DNA from: Arenimonas composti TR7-09 = DSM 18010
GTDB taxonomy: Bacteria; Pseudomonadota; Gammaproteobacteria; Xanthomonadales; Xanthomonadaceae
Assembly: GCF_000426365.1 (NCBI RefSeq)
Contig: NZ_AUFF01000001.1
Coordinates: forward strand, 806,001-870,000
Direction of reading: 5' to 3'
DNA: 64,000 bases
A program made the position numbers and the translations under genes. Shown here piece by piece: positions 1 through 7,805 of the stretch; the first letter of the stretch is position 1; the number at the start of each line of letters is the position of its first letter. The notes under the pieces were generated by a model, which was not told the origin of the DNA, ran no database searches, and worked only from the letters and a program-made list of their open reading frames with translations.

Positions 1-612
1 TCAGGCGTTCTTGCCGGCGGTCCTCTCGGCGGCGCGCGCGGCCTGCACCGCGGGGCGGGCATCGACACGGTCGTGCAGCGCCTTCAGCTTCGGCCAGCGC
101 CCGAGGTCGAGCTTGTGGAAGCCGAGCCAGCTGAGCACGACGTAGAGATAGGCATCCGCGACGGAGTAATGCGCGCCGAGCAGGTACGCGTCACCGACGA
201 GCTTCTCCAGCGTGCCGAGGCGGTCCTCGATGCGGGCGACCGCCGCCGCGCGGCCGGCTTCGTCGAGCGCCGGGTTGAACAGCGCGCCGATCGACTTGTG
301 GATCTCGGAATTGATCAGGCCCAGCCAGGATTGCAGGCGGTAACGCTCGCGGCTGCCGTTCGCCGGCGCCTGCCCCACCTCGGGTTTCAGGTCGGCGATG
401 TACTGCACGATCGCCGGTCCCTCGGTCATCACTTCGCCATCGTCGAGCTCCAGCGCCGGCACGTAACCGAAGGGATTGATCTCGCGGAAGTCGCGGCCGT
501 CGCTGGTCTTCTTGTCGCGGCCGACGGCGACCAGCTCGAAGTCCAGGCCGGCCTCGCGCAGGGCGATGTGCGGGGACAGCGAGCAGGCGCCGGGCATGTA
601 GTAGAGCTTCAT
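1..612 (-). CDS. Beta-class glutathione S-transferase
   Basis: A 203-aa cytosolic thiol transferase that would conjugate or reduce electrophiles with glutathione. The N-terminus MKLYYMPGACSLSP is the thioredoxin-like fold of beta-class bacterial GSTs. Cys10 is their usual catalytic or mixed-disulfide residue, and NPFGYVPALELDDG carries the cis-Pro of the glutathione site. The all-helical C-terminal domain runs from about residue 85. I chose the ATG at 612 because an upstream in-frame start adds 21 residues that do not fit the fold. The stop codon is the first three bases of the window, so the gene is complete. It reads in the same direction as msrA, with a GTAG REP block between them. Substrate unknown. 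Confidence 0.9.
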   Translation of the reverse strand: MKLYYMPGACSLSPHIALREAGLDFELVAVGRDKKTSDGRDFREINPFGYVPALELDDGEVMTEGPAIVQYIADLKPEVGQAPANGSRERYRLQSWLGLINSEIHKSIGALFNPALDEAGRAAAVARIEDRLGTLEKLVGDAYLLGAHYSVADAYLYVVLSWLGFHKLDLGRWPKLKALHDRVDARPAVQAARAAERTAGKNA

Positions 613-708
613 CGTGTGGACTCCGTGTAATGGGTGCCCGCAGCATCGGGATGCGGCGAGTGCCGGCCAAGGCACGCGCCCGCAACGCAGAATTCCCGGC
701 CTTGCCCC

Positions 709-810
709 GTAGGAGCGCCTTCAGGCGCGATGCTTCTGGCCTGAGGGTCAGGAGCGCCATCAGGCGCGGTGCTTCCGGGCCGGGAGCATCGCGCCTGAAG
801 GCGCTCCTAC
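709..810. repeat. GTAG-type REP pair (inverted) with a degenerate third unit
   Basis: Two inverted copies of a 25-bp palindromic unit, GTAGGAGCGCCTTCAGGCGC plus GATGC, at 709-733 and 786-810. A degenerate third unit starting GTCA instead of GTAG lies at about 746-772. This is the GCCTTCAGGC stem subtype. The right-hand copy ends 11 bp past the msrA stop codon. The GTAG head is the signature of REPs described in Stenotrophomonas. Such units are usually mobilised by a RAYT transposase, which is not in this window. Confidence 0.85.
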
Positions 811-821
811 AGGAGGCGAGG

Positions 822-1439
822 TCAGCGCAGGCGTTCGGGAAAGGCCTTCGCCAGCTTCTCGACCTTCGGCGTCGATACCGCACGGATATAGGGCTGGCCG
901 GGATTCCGCTCGGCGTAGCGGTGGTGCCAGGCCTCCGCGACGAAGAAGGTCTCGAGCGGCTCGAGGGTCGTCGCGATCGGCAGCCGGAAGATGCCCGAGG
1001 CCTGGAGCTGGTCGATGTAGGCGCGGGCGACCCGGGCCTGGACGCCGTCGAGCGGGAAGATCGCCGAGCGGTACTGGCGGCCGACGTCATTGCCCTGGCG
1101 ATCGCGCTGGGTCGGGTCGTGGGCGACCGCGAAGAACACCTTCAGCAATTGCCCGAAGCTGATCTGCGCCGGGTCGTAGGCGATGCGGACCACCTCGGCA
1201 TGGCCGGTATCGCCGCGGCAGACCGCCTCGTAGTTCGCGGTGTCGGCATCGCCGCCGGCATAGCCCGGCAGCACTTCGGTGACCCCACGCAGGCGCGCGT
1301 ACACGGCCTCGGTGCACCAGAAGCAGCCACCGGCGAGCACGGCCTCGCCACGGTCCTCGCCAGCCGGCACGTCGAGCGCCGGATCGGGGAAGTTGCCGTC
1401 GGGGGACGAGAGGCCGAGGCCGGGGATTTCGCAGTGCAT
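822..1439 (-). CDS. msrA: Peptide-methionine (S)-S-oxide reductase MsrA
   Basis: A 205-aa enzyme that reduces the S-epimer of methionine sulfoxide in proteins and free amino acid, restoring oxidised residues with thioredoxin as reductant. The family motif GGCFWCTEAVY puts the catalytic Cys at residue 39. GDTGHAEVVRI, the FFAVAHDPTQ block and GRQYRSAIF follow in the expected order. Length fits a single-domain MsrA, with no fused MsrB. The minus-strand ATG at 1439 has no obvious purine-rich ribosome site, so the start is moderately sure. The next gene upstream on the same strand, at 1566, encodes an acyltransferase. Nothing suggests a shared function. Confidence 0.95.
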   Translation of the reverse strand: MHCEIPGLGLSSPDGNFPDPALDVPAGEDRGEAVLAGGCFWCTEAVYARLRGVTEVLPGYAGGDADTANYEAVCRGDTGHAEVVRIAYDPAQISFGQLLKVFFAVAHDPTQRDRQGNDVGRQYRSAIFPLDGVQARVARAYIDQLQASGIFRLPIATTLEPLETFFVAEAWHHRYAERNPGQPYIRAVSTPKVEKLAKAFPERLR

Positions 1440-1544
1440 GGGAGGCAGTAGGTAACCTGTGATGAAGCGTGGGTCGCGACAGATTACTCACGCGAAGCGC
1501 GTGTTGTTCGAGTGAGGGCAAGCGCCGACCGGGGACGAGCTTCC

Positions 1545-1574
1545 CTACCTCGCACCTCGTACGAACTACGAACT
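1545..1574. repeat. Short degenerate heptad repeat at a gene end
   Basis: On the minus strand this reads AGTTCGTAGTTCGTACGAGG followed by TGCGAGGTAG, a run of 7-bp steps based on AGTTCGT and CGAGGTG. It contains the TAG stop codon and last serine codons of the acyltransferase at 1566-3017. It resembles the AACGAGA/AACGAGG heptads at 47587-47750 in style, not in exact sequence. Confidence 0.5.
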
Positions 1575-3017
1575 GACCTCGAGCATCAGGGCCTCGGCGT
1601 CCTCCGCCCCGAACGTTCCCTCCCAGCGCGCCATCAGCGCCAGGTACAGCAGCTTCTCGAATTCGGGCCGGAAGCGACGGATCACCGAATCGGGATCGGG
1701 CATCAGGCGGGCGTCGGCGATCAGGCCGAAATGCACCTGGCCGTTGTAGCTGATGATCGAGATGCCGAGGCCGATCGAGCCGGTCTGCGGCACCCAGAAC
1801 ATCAGGTCGCGGATGCGGCTGCCGCCGAAATACAGCGGCATCTGCGGGCCGGGCACGTTGGTGGCGACGGTCGAGGCCTTGCGGCTGAACAGCTCGAGCG
1901 CGAACGACTGCACCGGTGGCGGCGCCATGCCGACCGCCGCGAGCGCGCCGAAGGTCGCCACCGCCTGCCGCGACTTGCGCAGCACCCGCATCGACGCGGC
2001 GATGCGTTCGAGCCGCCGCATCGGGTTGTCTTCGCCGACCGGCAGGTCGAGGAAGACGAGACCGAAGTGGTTGCCGAGCTGGCGGGCATGTTCCAGCGGG
2101 CGCAGGTTCACCGGCACGGTCGCGCGCACGGTGACGCCGTCGAGCGTTTCGCCACGCTCGAGCATGTAGCTGCGCAGGGCACCGGACGCCGAGGCCAGCA
2201 GCACGTCGTTGACGGTGCAGCCAAGTGCCCGGCTCAGCGATTTGACCTCGTCCAGCGGCAGCGGCTCGGCCCAGGCGACGCGCTTGCTGACGCCGAGCTT
2301 GCCCTTGAGCACCGTTTCCGGGTCGTCGCTGAGCGACAGCGCCAGACCGATCTCGCGGGCGATGTCGACGCCCTCGTTGGCGAGCACCGCGGCCAGGCTC
2401 GGATCGCGATAGAACTCCATGCCCTTCTCGAGCATCCGGTTGCCGAGCTGCACGTAGCGGTCGATCGCGCCGACGCGCTGCGCGACCGGGGCGTGCTCCT
2501 CCTTCTTCAGCCAGCGCCGGGCCAGCGCCGCCTTCTTCGGACCTTCGGCGACCTCGGTCAGCGACAGCAGCACCTGCACCAGGGCGATGCCGTCGGCGTA
2601 GCAGTGGTGGATGCGCGCGATCAGCGCCGAGCCGCCGTCGTATTTCTCGACCAGATGGAACTGCCAGAGCGGCTTGGTCTTGTCGAGCGGCGTCGAGGCC
2701 ATCTGGCTGGTGAAGCGCTCGAGTTCCTTCTTGCCGCCGCGGCCGGGCAGCGCGGTCAGGCGCAGGTGGTGGTCGAGGTCGAAATCGGGATCGTCGACCC
2801 AGAAGGCACCGGTCGGGGTCTCGACCGCCTTCTGGCGGAAACGCGGATAGGCCAGGAACTTCTCTTCGACGACCTTGCGCAGGGTGCGGATGTCGAGCGG
2901 GGTCTCGAACATCATCACGCCGGTGATCATCATCAGGTTGGTCGGTCGTTCCATGCGCAGCCACGCGGTGTCCACGCGCGACATCGGGACCTTCCGCACC
3001 TTCTTGCGCTCCGCCAT
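1566..3017 (-). CDS. Wax ester synthase / diacylglycerol acyltransferase family O-acyltransferase
   Basis: A 483-aa WS/DGAT-type enzyme that moves acyl groups from acyl-CoA to a long-chain alcohol or diacylglycerol, making neutral storage lipid or modifying a lipid. The active-site motif HHxxxDG is present as HHCYADG at residues 137-143. The N-terminal condensation-like domain fills about residues 10-270. The C-terminal WSD domain with PVNLRPLEHARQLGNHFG and NVPGPQMPLYFGG fills the rest. Full length for the family. The ATG at 3017 is preceded by GGGGAGGA. The last residues (Ser-Ser, then TAG) lie in a heptad repeat, so the original C-terminus may have been altered. Alcohol versus DAG preference cannot be read from sequence. 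Confidence 0.88.
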   Translation of the reverse strand: MAERKKVRKVPMSRVDTAWLRMERPTNLMMITGVMMFETPLDIRTLRKVVEEKFLAYPRFRQKAVETPTGAFWVDDPDFDLDHHLRLTALPGRGGKKELERFTSQMASTPLDKTKPLWQFHLVEKYDGGSALIARIHHCYADGIALVQVLLSLTEVAEGPKKAALARRWLKKEEHAPVAQRVGAIDRYVQLGNRMLEKGMEFYRDPSLAAVLANEGVDIAREIGLALSLSDDPETVLKGKLGVSKRVAWAEPLPLDEVKSLSRALGCTVNDVLLASASGALRSYMLERGETLDGVTVRATVPVNLRPLEHARQLGNHFGLVFLDLPVGEDNPMRRLERIAASMRVLRKSRQAVATFGALAAVGMAPPPVQSFALELFSRKASTVATNVPGPQMPLYFGGSRIRDLMFWVPQTGSIGLGISIISYNGQVHFGLIADARLMPDPDSVIRRFRPEFEKLLYLALMARWEGTFGAEDAEALMLEVSS

Positions 3018-3055
3018 CTCGTCCTCCCCAGGAGGCAGTCAGGATGCCGGCCGTT

Positions 3056-3312
3056 GCGCGCGCGTGCAACGCGGCGCGGGGTTCGCGTCGGAAAGCGGCC
3101 CGCGGTGGTGGCTTTCGTCGGGCGCGTCGCCGTCCGCACAAGGGGGTGGCCCGGCCGGCTGGGAAAGCGTCATCCCTGACCAACCATGCCGGCCGTTCGG
3201 GCATCCATGCCCTCACTCCGGGCCACCCCCTTGTGCGTACGACGCCGCTCCGATGCTTCGTCGACCGCGGGCGATTTCGGCGCGAGCGTGGGGCCGCGTT
3301 GCACGCGCGCGC
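3056..3312 (+). repeat. Nested foldback element, family C, copy 1
   Basis: A 257-bp nested palindrome. Outer arms at 3056-3075 and 3293-3312 are a perfect 20-bp inverted repeat. Inner arms at 3135-3154 and 3218-3237 are also a perfect 20-bp inverted repeat (CGCACAAGGGGGTGGCCCGG). The sequence between outer and inner arms pairs only imperfectly. The enclosed core (about 3151-3220) includes CTGGGAAAGCGTCATCCCTG, CCAACCATGCCGGCCG and a small GGGC/GCCC hairpin. The same core recurs inverted at 3480-3548 with different closing stems. It starts 38 bp upstream of the acyltransferase start. No gene is supported anywhere in the 3018-3627 gap. Confidence 0.8.
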
Positions 3313-3464
3313 ATCGTCCGGCCTCCGACTGTTCGCAACGCGTTCCGCGCGACGATCGATTCGCCCTGCGACAGAACACTCCCGAGGTCACGTCGGCGCA
3401 GACGCGCCGCGCGTGGCGGCGAAGCGACAGCCCGCGGTCGACAGGAATACGGGCGGCGGCGCAC

Positions 3465-3563
3465 GCATGAGGGGCAGGTCCGGAGTGAGGGCAGGACGCC
3501 CGAACGGCCGGCATGGTTGGTCAGGATGACGCTTTCCCAGCCGGCCGGACCTGCCCCTCGTGC
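3465..3563 (-). repeat. Nested foldback element, family C, copy 2 (inverted)
   Basis: The reverse complement of 3480-3548 matches the copy-1 core almost base for base. The closing arms at 3465-3483 and 3545-3563 (minus-strand sense CCGGACCTGCCCCTC) pair with one mismatch but differ from the copy-1 arms. The small internal hairpin has also changed its loop (GTCCT instead of ATCCAT) while keeping GGGC/GCCC. Degenerate outer arms can be followed to about 3400 and 3630. All four outer arms of the two copies share GCCCGCGGT. The element ends about 65 bp past the alr stop codon. Confidence 0.78.
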
Positions 3564-3627
3564 GGGCGCCGACGCTGCGGCGTCGCCTCCACCGCGGGCG
3601 GCCTTTCGCGGCCGCAACGCGGGCGAG

Positions 3628-4797
3628 TCAGACGCCGCCGGTGTATTCGCGGGGGATGCGGAGGTTGAGGTTGACGAGGATTTCGTAGGGGATGGTGCCG
3701 GCCGCGGCGGCGACGTCCTCGCAGCGGATCGCGTGACCGTCCTGCTCGCCGATCAGGATCACCTCGTCCTCGTTCCAGGCACTGCCGTCGGGACCGATAT
3801 CGGCCATGAACTGGTCCATGCAGATCCGGCCGACGATCGGCCGGCGATGGCCGCGCACCAGCACCTCGCCGCGCGAGGACAGCGCACGTGGCCAGCCGTC
3901 GCCGTAGCCGATCGGCACCGTGATGACGCGGGTGTCGACGTCGGGGGTCCAGGTGCCGCCGTAGCTGACCGGGTGGCCCTTCGGCACGACCTTGAAGTAG
4001 ACGACCTGGGAACGCAGCGACAGCGCCGGCCGCAGCGGCAGCGGCGACGGCAGCGCCGGGTCGGGCATCACCCCGTAGAGGGCGATACCGGGACGGACGA
4101 GGTCGAGATGCGTCCGCGGGAACCAGAGCAGGCCGCCGGAGTTGGCGAGATGGCGCTGCGGCATCGGCGCGCCGAGGCGTTCGAAGTGCGCGCAGGCGTC
4201 GAGGAAGCGTTCGAGCTGCTGGGCGGTCGCCGGCGAGTCCGGCTCGTCGGCGCGCGCCAGGTGCGAATAGATGCCGCGGATGTCGCACCACGCCGAGGCC
4301 ACCGCGGCCTCGATGAAAGGGCCGGCATTGCGCGCGTGCACGCCGATCCGCTCCATGCCGGTGTCGATCTTCAGATGCACCTGGGCGCGGCGACCGAGCG
4401 CTTCGGCGGCGGCCTCGACCAGGCGCAGCTTGTCGAGCGAGGACACGGTGATCATCAGGTCGTGCTGGATCAGCTCGCTGGCCTGCGGGCCGAAGATGCC
4501 GCCCATCACCAGGATCGGCACGGTGACGCCGGCCTGGCGCAGCGCGACGCCCTCCTCGAGGAAGGCGACGCCGAGCTGCTCGACGCCGACCGCCTGCAGG
4601 TGCCGGCCGACCGGTACCAGGCCGTGGCCGTAGGCATTCGCCTTCACCACCGCCATCACCGGCACGCCGGCGTGGGCGCGCAGCGTCTTCAGGTTGTGCG
4701 CGAGCGCGTCGAGGTCGACGCGGATGCGGGTCGGACGCTGCTGGAAGACGTCGGCGGTGACACGCTCGGCGTCGGGATGGCGGGCGGGCGGGGACAT
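3628..4797 (-). CDS. alr: Alanine racemase
   Basis: A 389-aa PLP enzyme interconverting L- and D-alanine for peptidoglycan. AVVKANAYGHG carries the PLP-binding lysine (Lys52). VHLKIDTGMERIG, the HLANSGG block and RPGIALYG follow along the barrel. The C-terminal beta domain has VSYGGTW with the second catalytic base Tyr and RICMDQFM. I prefer the ATG at 4797 over an in-frame GTG at 4821. A TAGAAT -10 element at 4824-4829 would place the transcript start downstream of that GTG, and GGA lies at good distance before 4797. In relatives alr commonly follows dnaB. Here a divergent two-component module separates them. Confidence 0.95.
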   Translation of the reverse strand: MSPPARHPDAERVTADVFQQRPTRIRVDLDALAHNLKTLRAHAGVPVMAVVKANAYGHGLVPVGRHLQAVGVEQLGVAFLEEGVALRQAGVTVPILVMGGIFGPQASELIQHDLMITVSSLDKLRLVEAAAEALGRRAQVHLKIDTGMERIGVHARNAGPFIEAAVASAWCDIRGIYSHLARADEPDSPATAQQLERFLDACAHFERLGAPMPQRHLANSGGLLWFPRTHLDLVRPGIALYGVMPDPALPSPLPLRPALSLRSQVVYFKVVPKGHPVSYGGTWTPDVDTRVITVPIGYGDGWPRALSSRGEVLVRGHRRPIVGRICMDQFMADIGPDGSAWNEDEVILIGEQDGHAIRCEDVAAAAGTIPYEILVNLNLRIPREYTGGV

Positions 4798-4823
4798 CGG
4801 CGGTCCGGTGCGGGACTGCACGG

Positions 4824-4829
4824 ATTCTA
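4824..4829 (-). promoter_or_regulatory. Probable alr -10 element TAGAAT
   Basis: The minus strand reads TAGAAT here, 27 bp before the alr ATG. The same hexamer stands before at least seven other gene starts in the window. No clear -35 can be chosen. Confidence 0.5.
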
Positions 4830-4872
4830 GCGGCGCGGCTGCCGGCGGTTGTGGCGATTCGCGGGCGGCGTT

Positions 4873-4905
4873 CCGTCACGCCGGCGCGGCGTTCCGTCAC
4901 GCCGG
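4873..4905. promoter_or_regulatory. Tandem 12-mer with 21-bp period between alr and the LytS/LytTR operon
   Basis: The exact 12-mer CCGTCACGCCGG occurs at 4873-4884 and 4894-4905, one 21-bp step apart, just upstream of the histidine kinase -10. LytTR-family regulators bind direct repeats spaced about two helical turns, so this could be an autoregulatory site. The same arrangement occurs at 26692-26724. Confidence 0.4.
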
Positions 4906-4930
4906 CGGCGGCTGCGCCGCGGTGCGCCCC

Positions 4931-4936
4931 TAGAAT
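4931..4936 (+). promoter_or_regulatory. Probable -10 element TAGAAT of the LytS/LytTR operon
   Basis: TAGAAT ends 6 bp before the ATG at 4943. If used, the mRNA would be leaderless or nearly so. No Shine-Dalgarno sequence precedes that ATG, which agrees. Confidence 0.5.
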
Positions 4937-4942
4937 CGGCCA

Positions 4943-5986
4943 ATGTCCCGTTCCTTGCCCCGCCTGCCGAATGTCGCCACCTGGGCGGCGTGGGCGGGCC
5001 TGTCGGTGGTGTTCCTGCCGCAGACGCTGCTGCTGAACGCGGCGCGGCCGCAACCGTCGCCGCTGTGGCTGGCGATCGCCCACAACACCGCGATCTTCCT
5101 GCTGTGGGCGCTGCTGACCCCGGCGGCGCTGCGGGCCGTGCGGCGCTGGCCGCCATTCGCGGCGGCGCGCTGGCGCCACGGGCTGCGCCTGGTGGGCGTC
5201 GCGCTGGCGCTTACCGCGCTGCACCTGGTGGCGATGACGGCCCTGGTGATCGCCCTGCACGGCGGCCGGCTGCCACTGCTGCCGGTGTTCGTCGGCCAGG
5301 GCGTCGGGCTGGCGGCGACCGACCTGCTGGTGGTCGCCGGCCTGTTCGCGGTCGGCATCGCGCTGCTGCAGCACGACGCCCGCCGCAGCGCCGAGGCGCA
5401 GCTGGCGCAGGCGCGGCTGGCGGCCCTGCGGCTGCAGCTGCAGCCGCATTTCCTGTTCAACACGCTCAATGCCTTGGCCGAGCTGGTGCATGTCGACCCC
5501 GCCCGCGCCGAGGCGATGCTGCTGCGCCTGTCCGGCCTGCTGCGGCGTGCGCTGGACGACGGCGAACGGCAGCGGGTGAGCCTGCGCGAGGAACTCGATT
5601 TCCTCGACGACTACCTGGCGATCCAGCACGACCTGTTCGGCGACCGTCTGCGCGTCGAACGGGCGATCGAGCCGGCCGCGCTGAATGTCGCGGTGCCGCC
5701 GATGCTGCTGCAGCCGCTGGTGGAGAACGCGCTGCGGCACGGACTGGCGCCGCGGCCGGCCGGCGGCACGCTGCGCCTGGCCGCCACCGTCGTCGGGGCG
5801 CGGCTGCACCTGGTCGTCGCCGACGACGGCGCCGGCGCCACGCCGCCGCTGCGCGAGGGGGTGGGCCTCGCAAACACCCGCGCCCGCCTCGCCAGCGAAT
5901 ACGGCGACCGCGCCGGTCTGACCGTCGCGACCGCGCCGGGCGGCGGCTTCCGGCTCGACCTCGTGCTGCCGGCGGAGCGGCCATGA
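4943..5986 (+). CDS. LytS/YehU-type sensor histidine kinase
   Basis: A 347-aa membrane sensor kinase. About four transmembrane segments occupy residues 10-150, without a recognisable periplasmic or PAS sensor domain. The phosphoacceptor box LQLQPHFLFNTLN (His169) is that of the His_kinase family paired with LytTR regulators. The HATPase domain shows LLQPLVENALRHG (N box), VVADDGAG (G1) and GVGLANTRARL (G2). The stop overlaps the regulator start as ATGA, so the two are translationally coupled and should phosphotransfer to each other. The signal is unknown. The kinase diverges from alr. Confidence 0.92.
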   Translation: MSRSLPRLPNVATWAAWAGLSVVFLPQTLLLNAARPQPSPLWLAIAHNTAIFLLWALLTPAALRAVRRWPPFAAARWRHGLRLVGVALALTALHLVAMTALVIALHGGRLPLLPVFVGQGVGLAATDLLVVAGLFAVGIALLQHDARRSAEAQLAQARLAALRLQLQPHFLFNTLNALAELVHVDPARAEAMLLRLSGLLRRALDDGERQRVSLREELDFLDDYLAIQHDLFGDRLRVERAIEPAALNVAVPPMLLQPLVENALRHGLAPRPAGGTLRLAATVVGARLHLVVADDGAGATPPLREGVGLANTRARLASEYGDRAGLTVATAPGGGFRLDLVLPAERP

Positions 5987-6696
5987 GCGCCTCGCCGCTG
6001 CGGGTGGCGATCGTCGACGACGTCGCGCTGGCGCGGCAGCGGCTGGAGCGGCTGCTGCGCGGCTGGCCCGACGTCACGGTGGTCGCCTCCTGCGCCGATG
6101 TCGATGCCGCCACGGCGGCGGTCGCGCTGCATGCGCCGGACCTGCTGCTGCTCGACGTCGACATGCCCGGCGCCGACGGCTTCGCCCTGCTCGACCGGCT
6201 GCCGGCCGACGCGCGCCCGGCCGTGGTGTTCACCACCGCGCACGCCGGGTTCGCCGCGCGCGCGTTCCGCGTCGATGCGGTCGACTACCTGCTCAAGCCG
6301 GTCTCGGCGGAAGCGCTGGGCGAGGCGCTCGAACGCGTCGCCACCCGCCGTCGTGCCGGCCGCGACACCCCGGCCTGGCTGGTGCTGCGCGAACGCGAAG
6401 GCACCACCCTCGTGCCGATGGCGGCGATCGACTGGGTGGAGGCGGCCGGCAACTACGCCTGCATCCGCGCCGACGGCACCACCCACGTGCACCGCGAGAC
6501 GCTGACGCGGCTGGAGGCGCGGCTGGACCCGGCGCTGTTCCAGCGCATCCACCGCTCGCGGCTGGTGAACGTGGCGAAGATCGCCTCGCTGCGCCCGCTG
6601 GCCAACGGCGACCACGTCGTCGTGCTGCGCGACGGTACCGAGCTCGGGCTGTCGCGCACCTGGCGCGACGCCCTCTACGCCCGCCTGCAGGGCTGA
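5983..6696 (+). CDS. LytTR-family response regulator
   Basis: A 237-aa cytoplasmic transcription regulator. The N-terminal receiver domain shows VAIVDDVALAR, the phosphoacceptor Asp58 in LLLLDVDMPG, the switch Thr in VVFTTAH and Lys in YLLKPVS. A C-terminal LytTR DNA-binding domain follows from about residue 135, with IDWVEAAGNYACIRA and FQRIHRSRLVNVAKI. It overlaps the kinase gene by 4 bp. LytTR proteins bind spaced direct repeats, and a 21-bp-period repeat lies directly upstream of this operon. The downstream beta-propeller gene is a plausible target, but nothing in sequence proves it. Confidence 0.93.
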   Translation: MSASPLRVAIVDDVALARQRLERLLRGWPDVTVVASCADVDAATAAVALHAPDLLLLDVDMPGADGFALLDRLPADARPAVVFTTAHAGFAARAFRVDAVDYLLKPVSAEALGEALERVATRRRAGRDTPAWLVLREREGTTLVPMAAIDWVEAAGNYACIRADGTTHVHRETLTRLEARLDPALFQRIHRSRLVNVAKIASLRPLANGDHVVVLRDGTELGLSRTWRDALYARLQG

Positions 6697-6809
6697 GCGG
6701 CGCGACTCGTCCCGCCCCGGCGGCGACTGGGCCCTTCGTCCCTTCCGTCGCCGCGCCCAGCCCGCGATCGTTGCGTCGACGCCGCACCGCGGCCGTGACC
6801 GAGGATCCA

Positions 6810-7805
6810 ATGATGCGAACCAGACTCCCTACCCTCGCCGCCTGCGCGGCCCTCCTGCTGGCGACGGTGCCGGCGCACGCCGACGACGTGCTCGCGCTCG
6901 ACCGCGACGGCGGCCGTCTGCTGGTGATCGACCACGCCACCTTCCGGCTGCGGCACACGGTCGACGTCGGCACCGGCGTGCACGAGGTGATCGCCTCGGC
7001 CGACGGCCGCCGCGCATGGGTGGCGTCCTACGGCAGCGCACAGGTCGTCGGCCACGAGCTGGTCGAGGTCGACCTCGCGGACGGCCGCGTCGTGCGCCGG
7101 GTCGACACCGCGCCGCTGCTGCGCCCGCACGGCCTCGCCCGCGCCGGCGACAACGTCTACTTCACCGCCGAGCTCAACCGCGTGCTCGCCCGCTTCAATC
7201 CGGCCGAAGGGCGCGTCGACCGCATCTACGGCATCGGCGGCGACCTCGCACACATGCTCGAACTGGTGCCGGGCGGCCAGCAGCTGCTGACCGCCGACAT
7301 GCTGTCGGGCACCGTCAGCCGGCTGGATTTCCGTGCCGGGCAGCCGGCGCCGAAGCTCACGAGCTACCGCGTCGGCGACAAGCCCGAGGGGCTGGCGGTG
7401 CGTCCGGACGGCCGCGAGGCCTGGGTCGGCCTCAACGGCGAGGGCACGGTGAAGGTGCTCGACCTGGAAAGCGGCGAGATCGTCGCGACCCTGCCCGCCG
7501 GCAGCTATCCGGCGCGCATAGAGTTCAGCCGCGACGGCAGCCTCGCCTTCGTCGTCGATCCGGAAGCGAGCACGCTGCTGGTGTTCGACGTCGCCACGCG
7601 CACGCAGCGGCATGCGCACCGCATCGCCGGCCTGCCGCTGGGAATGCTGCCCGGGGCGCGCGCCGACCGCATCGTGCTGAGCCTGGTCGAGGCCGGCGCG
7701 GTAGTCGAGGTCGACGTGGAAACGGGCGAGGTGCTGCGCCGGGTCGAGGTCGGGCAGCTGTCGGATGGCATCGCGCTGGCGGAAACCGCGGCGGCCGGCC
7801 GATGA
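6810..7805 (+). CDS. Exported YncE/YVTN-type beta-propeller protein
   Basis: A 331-aa secreted or periplasmic protein. Residues 1-25 are a signal peptide (MMRTRLPTLAACAALLLATV, cleavage near AHA-DD). The rest is a chain of about six to seven propeller blades with recurring phrases such as VIASADGRRAWVASY, GLAVRPDGREAWVGL and RIEFSRDGSLAFVVDP. YncE-like proteins are mostly of unknown function, and some serve as binding or scaffold proteins for metals, cofactors or cell wall. GAGG before ATGATG favours the start at 6810. It is 113 bp after the LytTR gene and overlaps the next gene as ATGA, so the four genes probably form one operon. Confidence 0.85.
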   Translation: MMRTRLPTLAACAALLLATVPAHADDVLALDRDGGRLLVIDHATFRLRHTVDVGTGVHEVIASADGRRAWVASYGSAQVVGHELVEVDLADGRVVRRVDTAPLLRPHGLARAGDNVYFTAELNRVLARFNPAEGRVDRIYGIGGDLAHMLELVPGGQQLLTADMLSGTVSRLDFRAGQPAPKLTSYRVGDKPEGLAVRPDGREAWVGLNGEGTVKVLDLESGEIVATLPAGSYPARIEFSRDGSLAFVVDPEASTLLVFDVATRTQRHAHRIAGLPLGMLPGARADRIVLSLVEAGAVVEVDVETGEVLRRVEVGQLSDGIALAETAAAGR

